Shown here piece by piece: positions 54,139 through 64,000 of a stretch of DNA of 64,000 nucleotides. The notes beneath the pieces were generated by a model. It was not told the origin of the DNA, did no database searches, and saw only the letters and a list, made by a program, of their open reading frames with translations. The stretch spans positions 474,680 to 538,679 of the forward strand of contig NW_025919140.1 of NCBI RefSeq assembly GCF_907164915.1, read 5' to 3'. Every line of letters begins with the position of its first letter. Position 1 is the stretch's first letter. The stretch comes from Impatiens glandulifera (taxonomy: Eukaryota; Streptophyta; Magnoliopsida; Ericales; Balsaminaceae). The translations under genes and the position numbers were made by a program.

Positions 54139-55923
54139 ATGCGAGTAGTCCCTTGGGCATCCAGACCTTGAAAACCGGACAGCTTTCTTTGTTAAGGTCT
54201 TGACCGTCTTTTTGGCACTCGGTTTTGGATACTTCGGTTTTTTCTACGAAGGCCTTAAATGAGGGTGATTTTTGGATTGTCCTAGGCGGTTGAGGATTGG
54301 CTCTCCTATTATTGAGCAGGTTGGCTTTCCTTTTCTCAGGGTGAAGCCACTTTTCAGAATCAGTTGGACCTACATAGGTTAGTTTTTCTGCCGTATAGTA
54401 TGCGGTCAATTCCTCTTCAGCGGTTAAGGAGCTTCTTATAAAACTTATAAGAGGAAGGTCGTCCTTTGTGAACTTTACTTTATCTATGGGTTTTTGGTTT
54501 TTGGATCTATCGTTCTTGTATCCTAGGCCAAACATGCAGAAAGGGTGTCTCTTATAGTTACACATCTTCTTTACCATGTCACTAGATCTCTTATATGCGG
54601 CCATTTTATACCGGAGTTGGGCATTTTCTTCCTCGGTCAATTCTCGAACTGGTTCATTAGGCTGTTCGGTCTTGAGTGATGGTTCCGGTGCTAATTCGGT
54701 TTCTAAGGTAGGGGTTTCATCAGGTTCTATGATCTCTAGTTCGGTTAGAACAAATATTTCCGGTTCTGTCAGAGTGGGTACTGTAAGGTCAGCTCTAAAG
54801 TTGAGTTGCTTGGGTAATAGGGCTAGTAGGTTCTTATACTCTGCTACCATATCATTTAATGCATTATATAACTCATCTTTAGTAAATTCTTCACAAGGAG
54901 AGTCAAATACCTGTTCCTCATTTGCCATGAGGCATGTGAGTTCATCATCACTATCACTATGAGTCCATAGACTTCCTCCATCATCGGCTATCAGTGCTTT
55001 CTGAACCTCACTTCCTTCACCGGTTTGTTGATAGTTATTTCGGTTATTTTGGTTATCCGGTTTCCGGTCATCCCTCCTCGGTTTTATGCATTCCCACTTG
55101 AAATGTCCCAAGCAGTTACAGTTATAGCATCTTACATTGGATTTATCACCATAGTTGTAGTTGTTTGTTGGTTGGCTCCTTTTCATAAACCTCCCAAATT
55201 TTTGTGCAAGCATTGCCATGGCATCCTCGGTGAACTGTTCGGCGGTTCTGATCGGTGCAAGTACAGCCGGTTCTGTGGATGTGATTAGTGCTCTGGTTGA
55301 GGTTGAGGCCGAAACCTCTTCTTCAGTCCTAGATCTCATTTCAAACTCATATGCTTTAAGATCTTCGAATACATCATGTAGTTTCAACTTACTTAGGCAG
55401 TTTGATTCCCTCATCACCATTGTCTTTATGTCCCACGCACTTGGAAGAGATCTTAATGCTTTCATGATGACCTCCTTGTTATCATACTTCTTGCCAAGAG
55501 TTGCTAGCTCGTCTAACACACCTGTGAACCGGTCACTGTATTCTCTCATTGTTTCTCCCGGTTTCATCTTGATGCTTTCAAATTTCTGAGTAGCTACCAT
55601 TACATTGTTTTCCTTGGTTCTTTCATTTCCCTCAAAATCTGAATAACCGTGTTCCATGTTTCCTTTGCGGTTTTGCAGTCTCTGATCTTGTAGTACATAT
55701 TTCTGTCCACACTGTTGGAGATTCAGTTTCTGCTATGGTTATCCAGGTTATTTCTTCTCCTGTCTTCAGCTGTCCATTCCTTTCTGTCCTTGTCAATGAT
55801 TATCGGTCCTTCGGCCAGAATGAACTACATCTCATCATCCATGGTGATTAAGTGTAGGTGCATGCGTGCCTTCCAGTTGGCAAAGTCATCACCTTCTACA
55901 ATTGGTGGCCTATCGAAAGACAT
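54125..55923 (-). pseudogene. gag: SIRE-E gag
   Basis: The start at 55,923 (MSFDRPPIVEGDDFANWKAR) is followed by MHLHLITMDDEM and a TAG near 55,828. A one-base loss near 55,645 shifts the frame before GNERTKENNVMVATQKF. From there it is open to 54,125: LPSAWDIKTMVMRES, knuckle CYNCNCLGHFKWEC (about 55,090-55,132), acidic region, WMPKGLLACGPK, TAA. It is about 600 codons if restored. Confidence 0.9.
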
Positions 55924-55949
55924 GCTTGCTTGAGTATTGAAACTAACTA

Positions 55950-55960
55950 CTCTGATACCA
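55950..55960 (-). other. SIRE-E primer-binding site
   Basis: TGGTATCAGAG on the minus strand, two bases from the LTR end at 55,963. Initiator-Met tRNA type. Confidence 0.88.
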
Positions 55961-55962
55961 AT

Positions 55963-57405
55963 TGTTAGGATCTAGGTCGCGGCTGGAGGACCGGGGTTGG
56001 GCCGGTCAGCGCGTCTCACTCAAAGGTGGTGATTAATCCGGTTATAGATTAACATCGGGGTTTCAATACTACACAAAATGTCACAAACCCTTGAACCAGG
56101 TTCAAGCGCGGAAGAGGTTTGTTTCAGGTTAAAGCAGCACACTTACAGGATAGGCAGAACCGGTTTTTAATAGGACAGGTTTGGAAATTGATGGGTCGGT
56201 TTTTGTAACTTGGTGATTCGGTTTAGATAGTGTGGAGTCGGTCAGGATGGTGTAGGTCGGTTAGTACAGATCGGTTATAGAGTAAATCAGACAGAAAATA
56301 AATAACAAGACAAGTTTTTATGGATGTTCGGAGATAAAACTCCTACGTCACCCCTTCCTCTCGAAATCGCGAGAAGGATATTCACTAAGGAATACAAATA
56401 CAATCCGATCGAGACTTATTTCTTTCTCGATAACACCCGTACAATTTACACCGAAATTGTAAATACACTTCAACTTTAGCACTTAGTCCTTTTCTAGAGA
56501 GAGAACACAATCATATCACTTGTACATTAATTGTTCATTGTGTGTCCCGCATTTACTCCTCTTCAACTGCTCCTTTATAGGTGAAATATGCCAACGGTCA
56601 TATTTCATTTCCTTGAATTTGATTGGCTGAGCAGAAGTTCATTGATTCAGACCTGGTGGTCAACCTTTCAGACTTGGCAGTCTGTTCTTCCAGTGTGTAG
56701 GACAAACCGGTTAGGTTTGTCTTTTACTCAATGTGGTAGCTGTCGGTTAGACAGTTGTCTGTACTTGGAAGATTGCCTTTCTGATTTATCCTGAAGTGGA
56801 AAGATCTTGTAGGACGGTTTTCTGCAGCCTGCAGACTATCCTCAGACTTGTATGAATATGGAAATGTTCAGTCTGTTCCTTTGGTATCATTCTCAACAGA
56901 TACCCGAAGTGTCTTCTTATGCTGGTCGGTTATTTGTTTTAACCGAATGGCTTCCGGTTCTCATCCGGATGGCTTCCGGTTATTTCTTTGACTTCTTAAT
57001 GACCGGCTGTCTGGTGTTTCCAGCCTTTGGTTTTGACCGATCCTGTCTTTCTTTGTGCGGTCATGTTCTGTTAGGATGATAGCTCGACCGGTTGAGTTTT
57101 CTGAACCGGCTCAGTTATCTGACCGGTTGGTTTTCTCAGTCCGGTTCGGTACTTTGACTGGTCCGGTTCTTTGTTCCTGCATGGGAGGTTTATTTATGTT
57201 AAGTTCTGTTGACCGGTTTAATTTTATCTAACAATTTCTTCCTTTTTGATTATTTTATTTAAAATTATCAAAACCATGTAAGATTGCAAACGTAGGCCGG
57301 TTCTTTATTTGACCGGATTTTTGAAACTGACTTGGGAGAATTTTTCGAAAAATTTGGAAAAATTTTGAGAAAATTTTTGGATGATTCTAATCTTTTATCT
57401 TATCA
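55963..57405 (-). repeat. SIRE-E 5' LTR
   Basis: It runs TGTTAGGATCTAGGTCGCGG to TTTTATCTTATCA on the plus strand, 1,443 bp, the full-length partner of the deleted 3' LTR. Promoter region: CTTTATAGG (about 56,571) next to an imperfect palindrome GAAATATGCC / GGTCATATTTC (about 56,583-56,606) holding CAACGGTCA. CTCCTACGTCACCCCTTC is near 56,339. An inner polypurine copy lies near 57,240. Confidence 0.92.
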
Positions 57406-57410
57406 ATTAC
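57406..57410. other. Target-site duplication ATTAC, right of SIRE-E
   Basis: Partner of 44,083-44,087; SIRE-D pol resumes here. Confidence 0.88.
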
Positions 57411-58736
57411 GTTCAATAGATTCATCAAAAACAACATGCGATGATTCTTCAACATTTAAGGTCCTAGTATTGTATACTCTATATGCATTGATAACGGCTG
57501 AATAGCCCAACATTATTCAATCATTTGATTTGGAATCAAAAGCGGTTAAGTACTTTTTGCCATTGATGTAGATGTAACACTTACATCCAAAGATCCTAAA
57601 ATACCAGATATTAGGAATTCTGTCATAGTATATTTCAAATGGTGTTTTGATTATCCGTTTTGTTATTAAAGAACGATTTTGTGTATAACATGCAGTGTTA
57701 ATAGCCTCTGCCCAAAATTTTTGAACAACACCTGAATCGGCTATCATGGATCTTGCGGCTTTCTTGAGAGTTCGGTTTCTTTTCTCAGCCAGTCTGTTTT
57801 GTTGAGGTGTTCTTGAACTAGACAACTCGTGCCTAATACCGGAATCCTCAAGGAAAGTATTTAACGTACTATTAATAAATTCGGTTCCTCTGTCACTTCT
57901 AATTCTGTTTATTCGAATTGATTTCTCATTTTGTAGTCTTATAAGCAGTTTGATCAAATTTGGTGTGGCTTGACTTTTGGATGCCAAAAATGTTACCCAA
58001 GTAAATCTAGAATAATAATCAATAACAACCATAGTATAATGCATGCTGCCTAGACTGGTGACCTTAACCGGTCCAAATAAGTCCATATGAAGTAATTATA
58101 AACATCGGTTAGATTGATAATTTTCGTTGCTTTTAAATGATGATTTTATTTGTATCTCATTTGACAAGCAGCGCAAACTTTATCCTTTGCAAATTTTATA
58201 TTTGGAAAACCATGAACTAACTCTTTAGAGCATATGAAATTTATCGTCTTGAAGTTTAAATGGTTTAGCCGTTTGTGTTAGAGTCGATTCGGATCATTCC
58301 TAGCCATCATGCAAAGTGGGTTTTCAATTTTGGTTTTCAGTCTACTTTGTAAATATTTCCTAGACGGTTTCCTGTTAATAGAATACTACCCTGAGAGTTT
58401 TTAACTAAGCATGCATGCTTATGAAACTCAACTATATATCCTATGTCACACATTTGACTAATGTTTAAAAAAATTAAAATGCAAATTTTCAACTAACAGT
58501 ACATTGTTTATGGATAAGTTGCCATAGACAATTTTACCCTTGCCCACGACTCTACCTTTAAAGTTGTCGCCGAAAGTGATCATTACGCCAACTTCATGTA
58601 TGATATCGGTTAATAATCCATGTTTCCGGTCATATGTTTGGAACACCCGCTGTCCAGATATCATTCTGAGTTTCTTAACTGCTTGCTCCTCCTGACCTGT
58701 AAAAAATACATATTTACACCTATTTGGTACCCACAT
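57411..58736 (-). pseudogene. pol: SIRE-D pol, 5' half (protease and integrase)
   Basis: From 58,736 downward: protease motif YLDSGCSKHMTGN preceded by a TGA where Trp is expected, then MITFGDNFKGRVVGKGKIVY, pre-integrase finger remnants, and integrase from LLHMDLFGP region through VVIDYYSRFTWVTFLASK, IRSDRGTEF and TPQQNRLAEKRNRTL to KKYLTAFDSKSND. D-D-E residues are present, but stops near 58,095 and 58,440 and frameshifts break it. It is joined to 44,082 across SIRE-E. Confidence 0.85.
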
Positions 58737-60527
58737 TTACTTGGGTCCGTGATTGATTAGTCCCTTAGCGATCCATACTTTAATAATTCGGATGACTTCC
58801 CCAGTGTTAGTTCTAATTATTTTATCGGTATTCGGCTTAACATCTTGTCTGCCTATGAGTACCTCATTACGTCGTGATTGTTGGTTATTTCTACGTGAGT
58901 GTGTAACAGTTTGCTTTCCTTATGGCCGATTAGCTTTCCTTCTCTCAGGATGAAGCCATTTTTCCGAATCAGTTGGACTTACATATTTGATTTCCTTGTC
59001 TTGTTTTAAATCATGATCTGCCTCTTTGTAGGATGAAGAGCTCTTGACAAATCTTACGAATGGGAGATTGTCTTTGTTGAGTTTCATCCCATTGGAGGAT
59101 TTTCGGTTAGCCGATTTGCTACTCTTGTAGCCGAGCCAAAACATGCATTTGGGATGTCTTTGATAAGTAGACATCTGGCTCACCGCTTCACTGGATTTCT
59201 TCTAGGCATCCATGACGTATTTTGCCCTTTCATTTTTTTTGGTTAATGATTGAAATTTCTCTTTGAGCTTCTCATTATCAAAGGATGATTCAATCGGTTC
59301 ATATATCATGGTTCCACTCGGCTCATCGATGGTTCCACTTGACTCTCCGGTTTCAATTTTTGACCGGATTGGTAATATAGTGCATAGGTTTTTGAACTCA
59401 GCAACCATGTCATTGATTGCACTAACGAAATCCTCTTTAGTGAATTCTTCACTCGAAAAGTCAAATTCCTCATGAAAGTTAGGTACCTCTTCTTCCTTAG
59501 CCATAAAGCAAGTGACCCTTTCCTCGTCGCTGTCGGAGTAAGCCCACTCACTTCCGCCGTGAAAAGCTATTAGACCCTTCTGAATCTCTTTTTCCTCACT
59601 ATTTTGCTGGTTGTCGCTCCTTTGGTAGTTGTTTGACGGTTTTCAGTCGTCTCGATCTTCTGCACTCCGACCTGAAATGACCAAAAGCGTTACACTTATA
59701 ACATCTTACATTAGATTTGTCACAGTAATCATAGTTGTAGTTTTGGTTGTTCGATGATTGATTTTTCTTCATGAATCTTCTGAACTTCTTTGCCAATATG
59801 GACATCACATCATCGCAGATCTGATTAGGGTTTTTGACTGGTGTCGGATCAGCTGATACAGGATCCACTTTCTCCACTGATGTCACCAATGCTCTAATTG
59901 CGGTTGAGGTTGAAGCTTCATCTTCGATCCGAGATCTCATCTTGAACTCGTATGCTTTCAGATCCTCAAATACATCATGAAGTTTCATCTGCCCGAGATT
60001 GCTTGACTCTCGCATCACCATGGTCTTTATATCCCATGCACTTGGTAGAGATCTTAATGCCTTAACAATTATTTCCTTGTTGTTATATTTCTTTCCAAGT
60101 GTGTGCAGCTCGTTTACCACACTAGTGAACCGATCACTAAATTCTTTCATGTTTTCTCCAGGCTTCATTATGATATTCTCATACTTCTGAGTTATCACCT
60201 GAATCTAATTTCTTTTGTCTTTTCGTTTCCTTCATGGATCTGAATGATGGTTTCCCAAGCTTTCTTTGCATTTTGACAATCTCTGATCTTGCCGAAAGTG
60301 TTGTTGTCCAAAGATTTGTAGATTTGCCTCATGCAATGGTTGTCCAAGTTGTTTCTTCTTCTATCATCAGTCGTCCATGCTTCTTTTTTCTTTTCAATCT
60401 TTATTGGACCATCTCTGTGAATGGTAATTATCTCATCATCCATTATGATCAGATGAATGTACATCTGAACCTTCCAGACGCCGAACGCCTCACTCTTTAG
60501 CATTGGGGGCTTCTCATTATGAGTCAT
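58737..60527 (-). pseudogene. gag: SIRE-D gag
   Basis: The start at 60,527 gives MTHNEKPPMLKSEAFGVWKV, RRRNNLDNHCMRQIYKSL, then a frameshift near 60,205, MKPGENMKEFSDRFTSVVNE, LPSAWDIKTMVMRES and knuckle CYKCNAFGHFRSEC (about 59,668-59,710). Acidic parts follow in different frames, ending VIRIIKVWIAKGLINHGPK with TAA at 58,737. Stops near 59,200 and 58,918 occur. Confidence 0.87.
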
Positions 60528-60567
60528 GTTCGCCAGCTTCTTCAGTTGCTTGAGTGATAAGATTCCT

Positions 60568-60579
60568 GCTCTGATACCA
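60568..60579 (-). other. SIRE-D primer-binding site
   Basis: TGGTATCAGAGC on the minus strand, two bases from the LTR start at 60,582. Confidence 0.88.
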
Positions 60580-60581
60580 CT

Positions 60582-61699
60582 TGTTAGGATCAGGATAACT
60601 GATAGGGGACCGGGTTCCGGCTAACGGTTAATCACTTACACAACACACACACACACACCAATTGCACTAATCCGGTGAGAGATTAGAGCCTCTCTTAACA
60701 CCACACAAGTTGTTACAGGCTCTTGAACCGAGTTCAAGGGCAAAAGTGTCTGTTTCAACTTGAAGTAGTTGCACATGATTTGGTTAAAGAAAGGTAGAAT
60801 GGAGAAATCGGTTGGACTGAAGTAAATCGGTTGGATTAATAATGTGATAATTCGGTTCGGTTGGAATAGTTAGTGATTCGATATTCAGTTGAAATAGTTC
60901 GGTTGGAGAAATAGTGAGAAGGATATTCACTAATCAAATATTACACACCACAATATGATCGAGTCTTATTTACTGCTCGATATACACTTTACAATACTCA
61001 CACAGTATTGTAATACACTCTTTCACAGAATATTTTACGTTTACAACTGTTTCACTTTTGATCAAAGAGACTGTATGAATATAGATGATTTTCAGGTTGA
61101 TCAGGTGAAAACTGGGTTGATAACTCGCGCGTTAATGTATTGTTTTTAAATCCATTGGTTTCCTCTTATATAGGAAATATGACAACGATCATATTTCTCT
61201 CTCATCTGTTGATTGGTCAGCCGAGCCGGCTAGAGTAGGTAGCTTTGCTTTTTATACATGTGGCAACGATGCATGAGGGAGGCCGCCTGCATCCGAAGAT
61301 TGCTTGTGATCTTGGGTAAAATCTGCAATCATTAGATTTGCCGCATGCCTTATATCAGAACCTTCTTTGCATATTCCCAAGATATTTTCATTACGTAATC
61401 TTCATATTATTCGTCATTTTGAATAATCTTCCCGTTGGCCTTATGATCTTCTAAGTCAGCCGGAATTTATCGGTTTAGCACTTCTGGCCAGATATGAAGG
61501 TTGAGCCGATCCGGCTTATCTTCGAATATGTTTTGAGTCGGTTCTTTTTAACTAAGAAGATAGATCAGTTTGATTATTCTGATTTGGCCGATCCTGTTGA
61601 TGAGTTCAGCCAATTCGGTTGAAGCTGTTCATGCACATGTAATTAAGAAATGATTAAGTTCTTTTAAATAGTTAAATTAACTATCTTGATTTTTCTAAG
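60582..61699 (-). repeat. SIRE-D 5' LTR
   Basis: It runs TGTTAGGATCAGG to TTGATTTTTCTAAGA, about 1,118 bp. Compared with the 3' LTR it lacks about 110 bp near 60,907 (including the TACGTCACCCC block) and the outer 140 bp beyond the inner polypurine tract. The palindrome is GAAATATGAC / ATCATATTTC with one change (about 61,174-61,197). (CA)n microsatellite at about 60,640-60,658. Confidence 0.82.
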
Positions 61700-62026
61700 A
61701 TCTTTAATCCGATGTAATTTAATTCGGCTCATTTCAAATTTACCGCTTAAACTTACCATCAAACAAGTTTACCGCCCATTGTTTATCATCCGCATTTACC
61801 GTTGATTTCTTACCGCCAAAAAGTTACCGCAGTAACTTTTGGAGGGAAAGTTGGCACCTTTTTTGCTGAAAGGGTGTGACGGTTCGGTGACATAACTGCC
61901 ACAACCGATCATCTATATTAAGATATCTTGAACATTATTTTACTCACAACGTTTAGCTCTCTAGAAATCTCTCTTGTTATTACATTTTATCTCTCGATCT
62001 TTCTCAAGTTTATCAAAACTTTTACC
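61700..62026 (+). promoter_or_regulatory. SIRE-C acc3 promoter region
   Basis: TTTACCGCCCATTG and TTACCGCCAAAAAG blocks (61,775-61,822), then TGTGACGGTTCGGTGACATAAC (MYB-type sites), then TATATTAA at 61,914-61,921, 106 bp before the ATG. CCGCCAAA is one base from the exact E2F-type site of the other copies. Confidence 0.5.
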
Positions 62027-64000
62027 ATGGGACGTGATAGTGCACTCTTTGTGCATATCATTCAGGTTGATTTCGAGGAGATTGAAAGTAATGGAATAAA
62101 GGAGGTTCGAAGGCTGATGGATGTGATTAAGAACTCGGGGATGGAGTTCTTCCTTGGAGGTCCATTCGTCCTACATCAGGATGAAGTTAAGGTGTTTTTG
62201 GAGAATGGAAACCTGAAGAAGAAGGTTATCCATGCAATGGTGGGGAGTAAAAATTTTCAGATAACGGAGGAGGTGTTCGTAGAGGCCCTTCGTCTTCCAA
62301 TAGAGTGGCGGGACTTTCTGACTAGTCTATTGGAAGAAGAGACTTTGAAGATTCAGAATATGATATCCAACTCGGATGAACCGGTAGAGTTCACCGTAAG
62401 GAAAAGTGCATTGAAGTTCGAATATTGGTTACTATTTGACAACGTCTCCAAATCCTTTCAAGGAAAAGGAGGTAATTTGGACAACATTACCCGGTTAAAA
62501 TTCGAAATGATGGTCGAATTGTTCGCGATGACAAAATAAACTGGGCCGATGCCCTGTTTGAAATTTTATGTGAGATAGTGGCTGGGAAGAAGGACCGGTC
62601 CTTAGGGTAAGATTTTGACCCACCTTCAGATTCCAATCACTCCAGATACCGTCCTCCCTAAGAACAAGGTTCTCAATTCTGTGAATATATGGAAGAGCAA
62701 GGTTCGAGCTGGAAAGGCCAAAGCACTGAGAGAAAACCAACCGAAAGAGAAAGAACTGAAGGCTAAGAAGCCAAAGGTTAAAGAAACGAAACAAACATAT
62801 AAGAAAGGAAAGAAGTCGGTTGCTGAGAAAATGAACAGTGCGACAACCAACAACAATAGACCACATACTAATGCATCCACCATACCGGAAAACCTCGAAG
62901 GTACTCCTATCCCCACTCTGGATGATGTTCAGATTCAAGCCGAACCTGTTCAAAATTCGGAAAATCCTCAAAATCCGGAAAAGCCTACTCGTGCTGAATC
63001 GTCGTCTAGCGTAACCGACAGGTCCAAATCTAAAGAAGCTGTTGTCCATGAGGTAAGTAAACCTATTCCAATTACTACCTATACACCTAGAAATTCAGAT
63101 ATTCAACCTATTGGACCTACGAATTTAGAGGCTCAATAGAGGACTTCAGATATTATCCTTGATGTTGTGAACGATGTCAATCGTCTTGCTGAAACCGATG
63201 TGACAAGTAAAGCCATTGAATCTGGTCAGGCTTTTGAAACTGACCGGGCAGATAACACTGAACAAGTTGATGAGACGGCTGAAAGGAATCCTGAATAAGT
63301 TGATGAGACGGCTTAAAGAAATGAAGAAGAGGTGTTAGGTGAACAATCTCTGGTGAATGAGAGTGCCCACACCGGTGGAGGTCCAATAGGTCCGATTGGT
63401 GAAGAAAACCTTTCAACCAGACATGATCAAAATCCAAATTAGGAGGAGATGGTTAATAATACAATCATTCCGGCATCTGAGATTCCGAAATTTAAAATGA
63501 CCGATGATAGGGACGATGAAATTTTTGATGGCATTCTCAAAATGGTTGTGAAAGACGCTCATAATTTATCAAACTCCATTTATGAATGGTCGAGACTAAG
63601 GACTGAAACACTATTTGAGGACATGCTCCCAGATTATTCCGAAGCCGATAGGTGGTCAAACTTAATAAACTTGGAAAGAAAGGTGACTGAGCTCGCCAAG
63701 ACATCATCAGTACCGTTAGCCATGTCAAGGGCAAGGTTGGTAGAAACTAACGCAAAATTAAATATACTAATGTCAACAATAGAAACCTATTATCAAAATC
63801 ATATGGCTAATGGTGGAATAACCGGGATAGATACGAGCGTGTTGGATGCACTGGAATCCGTTATAGAGAGACTTCAAGCCGATATCTAGAGAATGGAAGA
63901 AGAACCCGAGAAGAATGTTGCAATGTACTTCACTCCGGTTGAAGAGGCTGGCCAAATCGGGAAACATACAACTTTAGAGTCCTGTCAATCATTAAGACCG
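62027..64000 (+). pseudogene. SIRE-C acc3, partial at window edge
   Basis: The start at 62,027 gives MGRDSALFVHIIQVDFEEIE, SGMEFFLGGPFVLHQDEVKV, FQITEEVFVEALRLPIEWRD and GKGGNLDNITRLKFEMMVEL. A frameshift near 62,525 leads to INWADALFEILCEIVAGKKD, then the basic segment KEKELKAKKPKVKETKQTYK and an acidic region with stops at 63,137, 63,296, 63,313 and 63,439. The frame GILKMVVKDAHNLSNSIYEW...DMLPDYSEADRWSNLI (to 63,889) matches the middle of acc3 in A. It continues past 64,000. Confidence 0.8.

Larger units (their letters stand above)
44088..57405 (-). mobile_element. SIRE-E, complete copia element with three accessory genes
   Basis: Both LTRs, primer site, gag, pol, acc1, acc2, acc3 and polypurine tract are present, 13.3 kb, flanked by ATTAC. 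The aligned 750 bp of its LTRs differ at about 20 places, so it is young. It is the least damaged copy for acc genes: acc1 is open, acc2 has one stop, acc3 one frameshift and two stops. It inserted into SIRE-D pol in the same orientation. Confidence 0.93.
32130..61699 (-). mobile_element. SIRE-D, copia element carrying SIRE-E and LTR-F
   Basis: From right to left: 5' LTR (60,582-61,699), primer site, gag, pol 5' half, SIRE-E insertion (44,088-57,405), pol 3' half, acc1, LTR-F insertion, acc2, a partial acc3 duplicate, acc3, polypurine tract and 3' LTR (32,130-33,445). Removing the two insertions leaves about 14.5 kb, matching SIRE-A. It sits between acc2 and acc3 of SIRE-C. No clean target duplication is visible (TTTTT on the left, TCTTT on the right). 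Confidence 0.88.
61700..64000 (+). mobile_element. SIRE-C, right portion (acc3 and promoter)
   Basis: Plus-strand SIRE sequence resumes right after the SIRE-D LTR with the TTACCGCC-rich acc3 upstream region and acc3. This is the next gene expected after acc2, which ended at 31,960. The 3' LTR should lie beyond the right edge. Confidence 0.85.

Noticed and set aside
60640..60658. (CA)n run in the SIRE-D 5' LTR
   Set aside because: A simple microsatellite; no other signal attached.

Overview
This window is plant nuclear DNA, almost certainly from an angiosperm with a large, repeat-rich genome. I see no host gene, rRNA or tRNA gene. The whole 64 kb can be read as one nest of LTR retrotransposons. 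Five are Ty1/copia elements whose pol resembles the SIRE/Maximus (Sirevirus) lineage, named here SIRE-A to SIRE-E. One is a Ty3/gypsy element resembling the Tat/Ogre lineage (TAT-H). The others are a solo LTR (LTR-F) and an unclassified LTR element (G). Species cannot be told from the sequence. All names are labels for this answer.

Layout. The outermost element is SIRE-C (+), at 25,858-32,129 and resuming at about 61,700-64,000. Its gag is cut at 25,857 by element G (25,035-25,857). G is cut by SIRE-B (-, 21,657-25,034). SIRE-B is cut by TAT-H (-, 1-3,855 and 17,929-21,656). TAT-H gag is cut by SIRE-A (+, 3,856-17,927, 5-bp target duplication TCGCA). On the right, SIRE-C is cut between its second and third accessory genes by SIRE-D (-, 32,130 to about 61,699). 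SIRE-D carries the solo LTR-F (38,648-40,414, duplication GAATA) and a complete SIRE-E (-, 44,088-57,405, duplication ATTAC). The missing parts of G, SIRE-B, TAT-H and SIRE-C should lie just outside the window.

The most notable content is what the SIRE elements carry between pol and the 3' LTR. Instead of one env-like frame there is a block of about 5-6 kb with three paralogous accessory genes, called acc1, acc2 and acc3. It is seen complete in A, D and E and, split by an insertion, in C. The three genes share one domain of roughly 200-230 residues. acc3 adds a Lys/Ser-rich middle and a long coiled-coil tail, giving about 860-990 codons in all. Most acc genes have a TATA-like box 60-120 bp before the ATG. 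acc3 promoters also carry E2F-like TTTGGCGC/TTTCCCGC sites, and the LTR promoters carry a palindromic MYB/MSA-like AACGG site next to TATA. This suggests an element family with several internal, possibly cell-cycle-tuned, transcription units.

Nearly all genes are decayed by nonsense changes and single-base indels. SIRE-A gag and pol are close to intact, and acc1 of SIRE-E is fully open (253 codons). All functions are inferred from motifs and from comparing copies within the window.
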